Shown one piece after another: positions 33,894 to 44,137 of a stretch of 64,000 nt of DNA (within the stretch, counting starts at the first letter, position 1; every line of letters begins with the position of its first letter). Position numbers and translations under genes: made by a program. Source of the stretch: Cornus controversa (Eukaryota > Streptophyta > Magnoliopsida > Cornales > Cornaceae). A model generated the notes under the pieces. That model was not told the origin of the DNA. It searched no databases and was given only the letters and a program-made list of their open reading frames with translations. Where the stretch lies: contig CM048850.1 of assembly GCA_026545225.1 (NCBI GenBank), positions 28,387,797-28,451,796 of the forward strand, written 5' to 3'.

Positions 33894-34202
33894 GGAAAAG
33901 GCCCCTTCCACCTTACAGCTCAGCATCACACTGCAATCAGTTCTCTCCATCAGCATATCTTCCTAAAACATTTGTATATTTTACTCCGATCATATGGACA
34001 TGTAAACAATTTATAATTTCCATAAATGCAAAAATTTCAAAATCTGCCAGAACTCCAAGAGAGCTATACTGGGGCTTCTACTTAACGCAAATGCTGACCA
34101 TGTCCACCGGCAACTCCTTAAACAACGAAATTGTGATTTTTACAAAAACAATGCCATTAGTTATCAGTCGGTTTAGCTCGATTTCTAAAACTTTGCCACA
34201 TT
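33894..34202. other. Convergent 3' ends of the DUF688 and aminotransferase genes
   Basis: About 310 bases between the duplicated exon's stop and the stop of the minus-strand gene. Both 3' untranslated regions must end or overlap here. The short plus-strand frame at 34091-34297 runs into the aminotransferase coding exon and is not a gene. Confidence 0.5.
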
Positions 34203-37200
34203 TCAGGAGGAAGATTTACAAGTTTCAACAACTTTACGAATCCGTTCCACAACTAAAGGAATATCCTTCTCGGTTAATGAAGCGAAACAACACCTGAACC
34301 ATCCTGGTTCAATGCAGTGACAAGCCGACCCGGGAGTTACATTGATCTTAGCTACATTTAGGAGCTTATCCCATAGCTCAAGCTCCCCTTTTTCATTGTA
34401 AGGACAAATTAACCCGCTCATATCTGCCCAGCAGTATAAACCCCCACTACTCTTTGTACACTTTATCCCTAATTGTTTCAAACCTGTCACAAATAAGTCA
34501 TACATTGTCCTTATCCTCTGTCGATTGGTCTTGATATATTCATTAGTGAATCCAGTATCTGAAAGCATGGAAATCAGTAGCCTTTGTGTTGGAACTGAAA
34601 TTGACGAAAATCTCGTTAACCTTTTAGAAGCAATCAAAACATTTTTATTCAAGGAATAAATAACCCCAGCTCTAAAGCCAGGAAGAGACAAGTCTTTGGA
34701 CAGCCCATATATTATATGAACTCTGTCCTTGTCGAAGTCTTCTGAGTCAAGAATCTCTGCAATGCTCACAAACTCCTCACTTCCATAGGTGGACCCTGCA
34801 AATATTTCATCAGATATGATATGAATGTTCTTCTCTCTAGCAAAATCTAAGAGACTGTCAAGTGTGTCCCTACTAAGCAGACTGCCAACAGGGTTAGAAG
34901 GGTTTGAAATCAGAACTCCGCGGATTTTTTGTCCCCGTTTTCTGGCCTGATTGAATGCTTGATCAAGAGCGGTGATACTTAAACTGAAGTTGTCAGAGCT
35001 ACGACAGTGAACAGGTATTAGCTCCACTCCTGTCCGCCATCTCACATCCCTATCAAAACTGCATATTGCTTTCTGATTAAGTTCTCAAAGAAATTCTTTA
35101 AGACGAAATGACATGCTGGAAAATCAGCTATTAATTTATGAGAGAAAAAGGATTATCAATTGAAAATGTTTCAAAGTGAAAAGAATATATTACCCAGGGT
35201 AATATGGTGTCGGAACAAGAAATGCAGTCCCCGGGTCTGCCAAACAAAAGCAGAGAATCTCAATTGCAGGAGTCGCTCCAGATGTTAATACCAGTTGTGC
35301 TGGGTTAAACGATACTGCTCTTCCCATGACCTGAGACATGAAACCTGCCACAGCCTGCAGAATTGATTCAAAAATAATTGCACGGACTCAACCCCATTCC
35401 ACGACACACTTAGCTAATTATTTCTGTACATTAAAGCAGCAATTATTGTGCATAAACCAATACAAAATCCATGGCTTTCAAGTTTTAAACAAAGGGAAAA
35501 AAATAAATATATAAAAGTTTAGAATCGTGGAGAGAGAGAGGAATCTAAAAAAACTACTGCCATCACTTGTCCACTAACCCCATGAAAATAGTCAAATTAC
35601 ATATAATTAATAGACAAAGATAATAGTTGACAATTAGAAGTGTTATATAGCTGAAACAACTCATGAAATGATCTCGTGCATTAAGATGCATGTATTCTAT
35701 ATATTTTTTACAGTTTGATGTAATTTTGGTTTTGAATTTGTGACTATTATTGTGAATGATCTTGCGGACATGAGGATTGGCTTATGTTTGGAGTTGGATT
35801 ATTTCGATTTTATTGTTTTTTCGTCATGTATGGTATTTTTATTGAATGGTGGAATGTGCTTTCTCATGCCACGGGATGAGATTTCTCAAGGTTTTTTAAT
35901 GGGGCATGATGGAATGGTATCAACGCTTAGGTATTACTCCCTCCGTCCCTTTTTGGGAATCCAACTTATTAAGATGATGACTTTTAATTTTTTTTATTGT
36001 ATTAGTAATGAATGGATTGCCAAATCTACCCATGATGGGGTCCACATTCATGTCATGTTGTATACTTTAATTGTTTTTATAACTTCAATGCAAGAAGGGG
36101 TAATTTGGAAATGTTGTAAAATATAGTACATTGGCTTTTAAATTGGGACAACTATTTTGGGACAGCTAAAAAAGAAAAGGTGGAGTCGGTGTACAAGTAA
36201 TAAGGGACGGAGGGAGTACATCCTTTTGGGATATCAAACTATAGGTTATGGTGAATTTGATGTAGTTAGTCTTACCTAGTATTAAGGTACACTTGGTGTA
36301 GGCAGATAGTCCATTACAATAATATGATATGCATTGAAGAGTTTCATGATAAATCCAGGCTTATGTATTGAGGTTATTTATTGAGATTTTGTCATCTTAA
36401 GTGCATTAATTTGATGGATAGTGTTGTTTGAGGATTAATAACTGTTGATGCAATGAAACTGAGATCTAGAAAAGAACAATTAAAAGGGATTACTGGATGT
36501 TAAATGTGATTGATTCATTATTACATATAAGTTTAGTGATCTTTCTAATAAATATAGTACTTTTTAGAAGTTTAATCATATTATGTGCCTCTGATAATAA
36601 ATTCTAAGCAATATATTGGGAGTTGTGATTCTTGTATTTTTTGAAAGTTTTTATCAATACTAAAGAGGATTCAAGTTGAGATTATAGGCATTGGTGAGAC
36701 TGGATTAGGATAAGGAAAGAGTGTACCTAAATTACGGTTGTGGTGCTTAAAAAAATAAAAAAAGAAGAAAGAAAATTAATTGTTTTGTTTAACTTCTTAG
36801 TCATTGATTTTCTTATCAGGAAAAAAAATAAAGACAACGGTACTTATATGAAGACTTATGTGCAAAGGATTAAATTATATGCAGTTTCATATAAATGGTA
36901 ATGATTTATTATTAAATTATCCCCGTTAATCAGATTTTTTGACGTAGATTCTGTGCTAGTTGCTGCAAGGTAGAATAAATGCATAGCAACTATTGAAAGA
37001 GACCGTATGAGCTAATTTCGGTAGTTATAAAACACAAGAAGTATCCACGACAAAGGAAGAGCCTTAATAGCTTAAACTTGCTCAATACTAGTTCAATTTT
37101 TTATAAAATATAACAGTTATGATATCTACTAAATGTTCACTTTCTTTCATATATCAGAATTATTCCTGTTATTTGATCATATTCTTCACTAAGATTTTGC

Positions 37201-38230
37201 AGAAATCATTGCAAGCAACCCCGGTGTGATGTATTCTCAATAGACTATCGGGAGATGACTTACTAGCAACTTGTTTGGTGAACTAACCTAATCTATATTT
37301 CTTTTATAAACTTATTACTGAATACAAAGCCGCTGTGTAGCTTGTAAGTGATGAACAGTATCAATTTTGTAAGAGGACATGAAACATATACATGCATATA
37401 TATATGTGTGTGGGGGTATATATATATATATAACAGCTAAAAGATGAAATTGAAGTCAAGAAGCTACAAATTGGATTATCTAAATCAAATTCTGATTAAT
37501 AACGAGTTAAAATAATAATCCAAAACCACTTGTGGAATTACAATATCATTACCACTTTCAACTCCATCAATCCATCAAATGGCTGGTATGTGGCAATTCC
37601 ACTAATGCTCAAACCACCAACACCCCCAAGTATCGAATCATTCCAATTCCGAGAAAGCCAATCCTCAATCAAATCCAACGACAACTAGAATCACAAACAC
37701 ACCACAAAAATAATCAAAACCAACACAAAAATAAAACAACCAATCAACACAAATCAACAGAAAACAAAACGTACTCTATTTTCGGACAATCCGAGCTGAA
37801 TGATACCATTGGGATTCTTCAATTCATCGTACGCATCCTTCGAAACCCTTTCGAATCCAATGTAATACGGCGAATCGTTCGACTCGACTATCGTACTAGC
37901 CCTAGAAGAAATGTGGACCTGCCCTATCGATCCACGGCTCGATAGACTCGAGCGCGACGTCGTTCGAGGCAGTGAAGGCGACGTCGGAAGGTTGGAAGAG
38001 GGTGGCGGACGGCGTCGTTTGAGGTAGAACTGGAGGAAGTAGAATAGGGCACAAGGGACGATTGAGCCCAAGATTAGGCCACCCTTGCCCTGAACTACCC
38101 CTTGTAAGGGCACTACGAGTCTCATACCACCACCACCGCTCGAGACTGTTTTCCGGGTCTCTTCTTCAGTGTCCGGGCTCGGCTTTCTGTGAAAACGGCC
38201 GTGGGTCATAGAGTCGCCAAATCTGACCAC
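34203..38230 (-). CDS. ACS10/ACS12: ACS10/ACS12-type PLP aminotransferase (ACC-synthase-like), four exons, 534 aa
   Basis: Exons on the minus strand are 38230-37775, 37684-37553, 35354-35194 and 35058-34203. All junctions have GT and AG, and the phases agree (0, 0, 2). The product is a fold-type I PLP enzyme of the ACC-synthase family. Visible features are an N-terminal hydrophobic anchor (about 49-70, ending KRRRPPP), QLGLSENR (145-152), [10 protein letters not shown] and [15 protein letters not shown] (302-306) and SDEIF (Asp333) follow, then the PLP lysine in [13 protein letters not shown] (Lys371, Arg379) and RCCFA near the end. The N-terminal extension and [12 protein letters not shown] mark the ACS10/ACS12 branch; the Arabidopsis members are reported as broad aminotransferases for aspartate and aromatic amino acids, not ethylene-forming ACC synthases. 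A downstream Met36 is an alternative start. Intron 2 (about 2.2 kb) hosts a Stowaway. Confidence 0.92.
35937..36216. mobile_element. Stowaway MITE in intron 2 of the aminotransferase gene
   Basis: Ends CTCCCTCCGTCCC and GGGACGGAGGGAG are exact inverted repeats and are flanked by TA on both sides (35935-35936 and 36217-36218). Length is 280 bp. Lying in an intron, it need not disturb the protein. The open frame crossing it (35740-36126) is not a gene. Confidence 0.95.
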
Positions 38231-38299
38231 TTTGAGGCGGTGGTCCGGTCGCCGGCAGTGCTCGTGGGGTAAAGAGAGAGTTCTCTACTTCGAGGGTCT

Positions 38300-38330
38300 G
38301 TCTGTGTTATATATACACACACATATAAAT
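38300..38330 (-). promoter_or_regulatory. Candidate TATA region of the aminotransferase gene
   Basis: On the minus strand GTATATATAACAC lies about 80-90 bases upstream of the start codon, next to a short CA/TA repeat. The repeat context makes the exact box uncertain. Confidence 0.3.
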
Positions 38331-38483
38331 ACACACGTATATGTATATATGTTGTGTCGTGAATTTTGAGGCTTTGCTTGCAGAGAGAGAGAAGATGGAT
38401 TCGGTCGCGTGAGGATCTTTTAGGGTGTTTGGTAGCAGCGAGGAGGATTGAAAAAAAAAACCTAAAAGGTAAATTATACTTAG

Positions 38484-38972
38484 TTTGGCAGAGAGGAAAG
38501 CAGATGAGTGAAGGGAAGATGGAAAGAAACGAACAAATTTCTTTTCTTTGACAAAGAGAAAAAGGAACAAAAAAATAGATGAGTTATTCTTTTTTTTTTT
38601 CACATATTTTTATTTCACTAAATGTGGATGGAATACAAAAGAAAAAAAAAAGTAAGACTATTATAAAAATTTTAAATTACAAAACAATCCTCATAAATAT
38701 TTGATAAACCCAAACTATCCTTCATAATCATAATTATAGCATAATAAATGTTCAAAAGAGTACTATAAATAGTGATGGGTATAATGGTAAAAAAAAATTA
38801 AAACTCTCTCTTCCCTTTTATCCTGAAAAACAAAGTTAGTATTATATTTTTATATTCTCTTTCATCTAAGCAAACAAAAAAAAAGGGAAGAACACAATCT
38901 CTTCTACATGGATGTCTCATTCATTTCTTCTTCCCTCCCCTCCATCCAATTTTCTTCCTTCCTACCAAGCGG
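38484..38972. mobile_element. MITE-like element upstream of the aminotransferase gene
   Basis: Purine-rich left end TTTGGCAGAGAGGAAAGCAG and pyrimidine-rich right end CTTCCTTCCTACCAAGCG are roughly inverted, with AT-rich interior. Similar segments occur near 10400-10610, 29670-29950 and 31490-31850. It lies 250 bases upstream of the gene's start codon. Termini and target duplication are not certain. Confidence 0.45.
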
Positions 38973-38987
38973 AGCATTACACTCTTA

Positions 38988-39771
38988 TGTTGCGTTTGAT
39001 ACGCAGGAATTGAAAAGAATGGAATGCCCATTCCAACTATTCATTTGTTTGGTATGGATTTTAAAGTAAGAATGGTAATTTCCTTGGAATGAAAATCTAT
39101 TCCATAATTAAATCTATGGAATGGGCATTCCATTCCCAGTAAGATTAAAAAAAATATTTATATTACCAAAAAAATCCTTCACCTCTATCACCGCGTCCAC
39201 CACCACCATCACCACCACTACCATCAACTCTACCACCACTGCTACAGTCGCCTCCACCACCACCTCCACATCGCTACCTTCCTTCACCACCACCACCACC
39301 GTCACAACCACATCGCATTGACACCACCTCCATTGCAAGAAAAACTTAAATGTTCTTGATGTATTGATGACATGATATCACACACCTCTTAAACACTGAC
39401 ACATAAGTAAGATGAATCTATTTTTGTGGGTCATATCACTATGTGTTAGTATTTAAGTGGTGTGTGATACCATGTAATCTCAACACCAGGAGCACTTAAA
39501 TTTTTCTCCTCCACCGCCACCTTCTTCCACCTCCACATCGCCACCTTCTTCAACCACCTCCGCCACCACCTCCACACCACACATTTGTTGGTTAAATTTA
39601 TTTGTCACTAAGAGGGGTATTTTGGAGAATTTGATTTTAAATTTATTTCATTTCTACTCTATTTCATATTTGCAACCAAACAATAAAATGAGAATGATCA
39701 TTCCATGATATTCATATTCTCATTCCATTTCCAACTGTATTCTATTCCATTCCCGCGTACCAAACGCATCA
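38988..39771. mobile_element. PIF/Harbinger-type MITE with TTA target duplication
   Basis: Ends TGTTGCGTTTGATACGC and GCGTACCAAACGCATCA are inverted repeats flanked by TTA (38985-38987 and 39772-39774), the usual PIF/Harbinger target. Inverted GGAATGGAATG-type sequence extends inward. The 784-bp element carries a CCACCA-rich simple repeat (about 39185-39310 and 39505-39580), which produces Thr- and Val-rich open frames, and a smaller inverted repeat inside it. Confidence 0.8.
39336..39512. repeat. Nested inverted repeat (about 177 bp) inside the Harbinger-type MITE
   Basis: AAAACTTAAATGTTCTTGATG at the left is mirrored at the right (ACCAGGAGCACTTAAATTTTT), with GATATCACACACCTCTTAAA matching GTGGTGTGTGATACC in inverse. 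It may be a second, smaller MITE inserted between the CCACCA tracts. Confidence 0.65.
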
Positions 39772-39865
39772 TTATTTTTAGGTCTAATTACACATGCAAG
39801 TCGAAATAGGCCTTAATTACACCGACTTTCTATATTGACATTAACTAATTTATGATGTTAAAGTT

Positions 39866-40310
39866 AAGTGGTAGGAAGCACTGACACTTCTACTAAGGAT
39901 TTCGTAATGGTGTCGGAGACGTGGACATGTGTGGGACACGACTAAAAGTGTCCTAAAATTTAAATATTTTATTTTTTAATTGAACAACACGTTTGGGACA
40001 CTTTCATGTGGAATGGTTTTGTAATTATTTTTCTTAAAATAATGGGATTCAATGCAATTTAAAATATATTATGAGTTAATTAAAAAATAATATAATTTTT
40101 TGTAAAATAAAAATAACAAACATTTAACGCTAAACTCCAAATTAGTGATTTCATTCATAATTATATAGAAAAAAGGAGCAAAAATTATTATTTATATATA
40201 TATAGTAATAATATATTATATTATTATTTTTTGACGTATCCATGTTGTATCTATTCCTATTTTTTAAATTTTGTCGTATTGTCGTGTCCATATACCAATG
40301 TCCTATATAA
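39866..40310. mobile_element. Possible MITE with GTGTCGGACACG-type ends
   Basis: The left part AAGCACTGACACTTC...GGTGTCGGAGACGTGGACATG and the right part GACGTATCCATG...GTCGTGTCCATATACC are roughly inverted, with an AT-rich centre. Such GTGTC/GACAC ends are frequent in plant MITEs. Exact termini were not found. Confidence 0.4.
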
Positions 40311-40399
40311 CCATCTTTCCCTCTCTATTCCATTTCCACAACTGAATCTACTCCTTCTTGTTCCCCTTTGACCCTTCTAATTCTTTGAATTTCTACCCA

Positions 40400-40486
40400 C
40401 TAGTGGATCAGTTGGAGCATGAGCATGAAGCCAAGGTTACTGACTTGCTTGTGGAGATGGACTAGACTGAGGTTTTGCAACTACTG
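40400..40486 (+). pseudogene. Fragment of a poly(A)-binding protein MLLE domain
   Basis: The frame reads LVDQLEHEHEAKVTDLLVEMD, then a TAG stop (40463-40465), then TEVLQLL. This matches the C-terminal MLLE (PABC) peptide-binding domain of plant poly(A)-binding proteins, whose core has the LLxEMDQTEVLxLL pattern; the stop falls where Gln is expected. Only about 29 codons are recognisable and the sequence diverges on both sides. It is a gene fragment, either a processed pseudogene piece or captured by a transposon. Confidence 0.7.
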
Positions 40487-40714
40487 AATCAATTATTTCC
40501 CAAAGTGTTGTTTGATCAACTCAATCAATTGCATGTGGTCATGGTATAATCAATTAGCTATGAGGGCAAGTGGGAGATTAGTGAGATTGTGTGTCCTATA
40601 TAACACTAATTGGGTTGTAATAGACATTGGTAGCCAATAGAATATGTGATTTAAATTTTATACAAACATAGGTGAATGTTGTGTATTAGTCGGTTCATAT
40701 AGATGAATCGTGGT

Positions 40715-43700
40715 AGCCCATTTGACTATGTAGTATGTCGTGCTCGGATTTTCGACCCGCATTTGTTCTGATGGGTGTTTTGGAAAAGTAAAGTTTTAAA
40801 ATAGAATAATGCGAATTGAAACAGACTTGATTCGACAAAAATATTTGATAGAGGGCTTTATGTAGAAATTCATGGAGTCGCCACCAAACATTGGGTTTAG
40901 GTGTGTCGGTCACCTTGAAAATAGAAATAATTTTTGAAAAGGCCCTTTTTATAGTGGCTCCGTGTAGATCTACATAACTGAGATTCATTGAATCGGAGGT
41001 TCAGTTATGCTAAGGGAAGGTGTTAAGCAACCCGGAAGCATCTGCAAAATATTCCGGTTACCACATTCTAAAATAATATTTCCTATGTATTTATTCCTTA
41101 AAATTTTATAAAAAGATGCAAACATATTTTGAAAAATGATTTTTGTTTTTGGAAACAAATGTAATGCACTTGGGCATTTATTCAATGTCTACCAAGTCGA
41201 TTTGGGGTTAATCAATTCTATACTCAATCCCTTTCCCAATGGTAATTTTAAGTTTTTGAAATTCATAAAAACTGAGTTTTTGGCCTTCTTTTGATGATGC
41301 ATGAAATTTTAGAAAAATGATGCATTTTTTGAAAAGTTCGATTAAATGAAGAAATACAATAACCTTGGAGGGATAAAACAATTAATTTGTAGTTCTCTCT
41401 TACTATATTTATTCACTTAATTGGATATAATTTTTTTGAAAATATAAGTTTTATGAAAACATAGATTATGCGTGGATGTTGGAAGTGATGCATGTCGTGA
41501 ATAAGTGCGGGACGTGAGGAGGCTTGAATTGACTATGGATTCTAAAGGGGCGGTGCTCTTTTCCAACGTAGAAGGAAAACCTACAAATATTCATTTGTAA
41601 AGTTTCATTCTAAATTGGTAACTCCGATCTGACCACTCCAATATTCACTAATCGGAGGCCAAACCTGAGCTTTAAAAGCCGAACCATCGGGGACTTAAAG
41701 GATGAGGGTGCTAGTGGTTCATTGCTTTTCTCTAGTGTAGAAAGTAACTCTACAAATATTCACTTGCAGAGCATCTTTTTAAACTGGTCACTCCGGTTTA
41801 GCCCCCTCCAATATTCACTAATCGAAGTCCAAATCTGAGCTTCAAGAGCTAAACCAATTAACTAAAAAATTGAACTAAAGAGATTACCTAGGAGGAGCCC
41901 TCTCTTCACCTTTCTCTCTCTAGATTAAAGTTTAGTGGTTTTGTGTTTTTATAAAGATATGGTTTTCCATTGGGGTTGGTTGGGTTACAAAGAAACAATA
42001 GGGTTTTGTTATTTGTTTGGTGTGAGTTTATTTGGTTTGGGTTTGGTTGAGGTAGAGTAATTGGGTTTTTGCAACTAAATTCAACGATGGGGTTTGATGA
42101 GTGCATGAGTGGGTTTTCAATGTGGTTTGTTTGCATGTTGGTGACGTTGTCAATCAAGTGAGTATTATGAGAGACGATTTGTGTTCTATGGGTACGTGGC
42201 AATGGATAGTTTATGGTGGCGTAGTTGGTTTGGGTTAGGAGGTTTTATTGAACATTAGGTTTCCTATATACTGGTTTTGAGGGAGAGTATTGAAAACAAA
42301 TATCACTCAAAATATGGGTGGGTTGTATAAATGATGAATTTTTGTGTTATTTTACAAGAAGAGAAATGAGTTTGCCAAGGGAAAGCGATGGAGTATGAGG
42401 GTGAGGCGGTATTCTTGGTTGGTTTTTAGCGTCTGCGACCATCATTGGTAGTGAAGAAAAGAAACAAAAATGGTGACGGAGAGAGTGTGGTTGATGAAAG
42501 GAATGTTTTGGTGAAGTTGAGGGTTTGTGACCCTATGTTGAGAGAGAGAGATAAAAAAAAAAAAGAGAATAAAAATACATAGAATAGAATATACTTAGAA
42601 CTAATACAAATAAAATAAAATAAAAATAAAATATACTTAGAAGTGCAAAATATATATATATATATATATTTAAGCTTTGTTTTTGAATTTCCCCCCAAAA
42701 AATTTTCATCATCTAACGGTCAACAATGCTTAAAAAATTCATCTGACGGTTCAAAATATCTATGCCTATCTACGGTCTAAAATTACTCTCCCTATCTTCA
42801 ATCAACGATCACGATTTACTCCCACCTAAATTCAAATTTAAACATTCACCAACTTTTTTCCCTAAAATAACAATCACATCAATCTATCTTCAACTATATA
42901 TATACTACTAATATATATCTCTTTCTCTCATTTCACATCAGGCCAAAACATCACCTGAAGGTATATTTTTTGCTTTCGTTTTTTTTTTCCAGTATATAAA
43001 TAAATACTATATCAATATCATTTCTGAAGGTTGACAGGTCTTCTTGGTGGTGATGATGAATGAAGATGGTGAGGCTTTCGGGTGGTGGTTGCTCGCTGGT
43101 GTGGTTCAGTGGAGGCTCGGCAGTGGTGGAGCTTGTGGGTCTTCTCGGTTGTGGTTCCGGCAACAGAGGAAGAAATGTGTTGTCTTCCATGGTAGTAGGG
43201 ATTGCGTGGTTCCGGCAACGCGAGGTGGTTCTTCCGTGGGCCTTCTCGATGCAGGTGGAGCCAAGCTCCGATTTGGTCTTCTTCTGATGGTGAAGACTGA
43301 AGGTGACAGTGGCTGGAACGGTGGCCATGGTTGTTGAGCTCCTGTAGTGGTGGAGATGATGTCGACAGTTCCGACATGAGAGTGGAGACTTGGGTTGTTT
43401 CGGGTGGAGCTTGGTGGAGAAGATGGTGGCTAGGTTGGTGGTCTGGCTTGCGTGGTTCCGGCAGCGGCGAGGTGGTTTATAAGACGTACCCTGTACTCTC
43501 AATGTCTTTAGGAGGTCAGGTTTCCTTTCAATTTTTTGATTAATGTGTATCTCTCTCTTCTCTCTCTCTGTTAATATTATACAATTATATCTACATTTTT
43601 TTCTTCTCATTATTTGGATCAATTAAAATTTTGACTTGAAGCATGAAGTTTGGCATTTATAAATAATATACTTAGTCAGCATTTTGCATATTTCTACATG

Positions 43701-44137
43701 TGGACTGAATGGTAAACCATTGAAGACGTGTCTGTTTACTTAATTTCAAGGCTTTTGGTGGCTTGATCTATAGAAATAGCATTTGCAGTAGTGAGTGAAG
43801 GCTGGGCAGTGAAGCTTGGTCTTCAATTGGAGTTGGAACTCTTCACATGTTGCTAATACAAAGGAAAAGTAAATAACTCGAATTGCTAAAATTGGGGGAT
43901 TGTGAAAGTGAATTCTTAGAATTTGTGACTGCATTGGAAAAAGGTTTTTGCCAATGCAGTGGATAGAGAAGTTAGTATGAAAAAACTATGAGCTTCATAT
44001 TATTTATTTGAAAAAAAAATGCATATGTGAGAAATTTTGGAAATGGCCTTGCCTTCTCTTCTATGAAGCCGAAAAACTTAGAAGTAAGAAATAAAGTAAA
44101 ATTAAATAGAAAAAAGGTGCAAAATGGGGTGTCTACA
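40715..44137 (+). mobile_element. LTR-like block A (Tat/Ogre-like) ending GGGTGTCTACA
   Basis: Carries GGAGTCGCCACCAAACATT (40876) and GGGAAGGTGTTAAGC (41016), signatures I associate with Tat/Ogre-type Ty3/gypsy elements. It ends at GGGTGTCTACA (44137), where the next element begins. A degenerate tandem repeat of about 180 bp (41560-41880, with ACAAATATTCA and CCAATATTCACTAATCG) lies inside. No gypsy coding domain is visible. Start coordinate and family are approximate. Confidence 0.4.
42951..43540. other. GC-rich segment with repeated GTGGTTCCGGCA motif, no gene assigned
   Basis: A conspicuously GC-rich stretch within AT-rich sequence. GTGGTTCCGGCA recurs at about 43152, 43208 and 43459, mostly followed by a GCGAGGTGGTT-like string. 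Open frames occur on both strands (up to 223 residues on the minus strand, His/Thr/Pro-rich), but none has a recognisable domain and they overlap in several frames, so none is called. Confidence 0.45.

Noticed and set aside
35740-36126. 128-residue plus-strand frame in the aminotransferase intron
   Set aside because: It crosses the left part of a Stowaway element and has no domain.
39114-39338. Val/Thr-rich frames on both strands
   Set aside because: Translation of the CCACCA simple repeat inside a MITE.
42951-43622. 223-residue minus-strand frame, His/Pro/Thr-rich
   Set aside because: Several overlapping frames on both strands exist in the GC-rich segment, none with a recognisable domain, so a gene is not supported.
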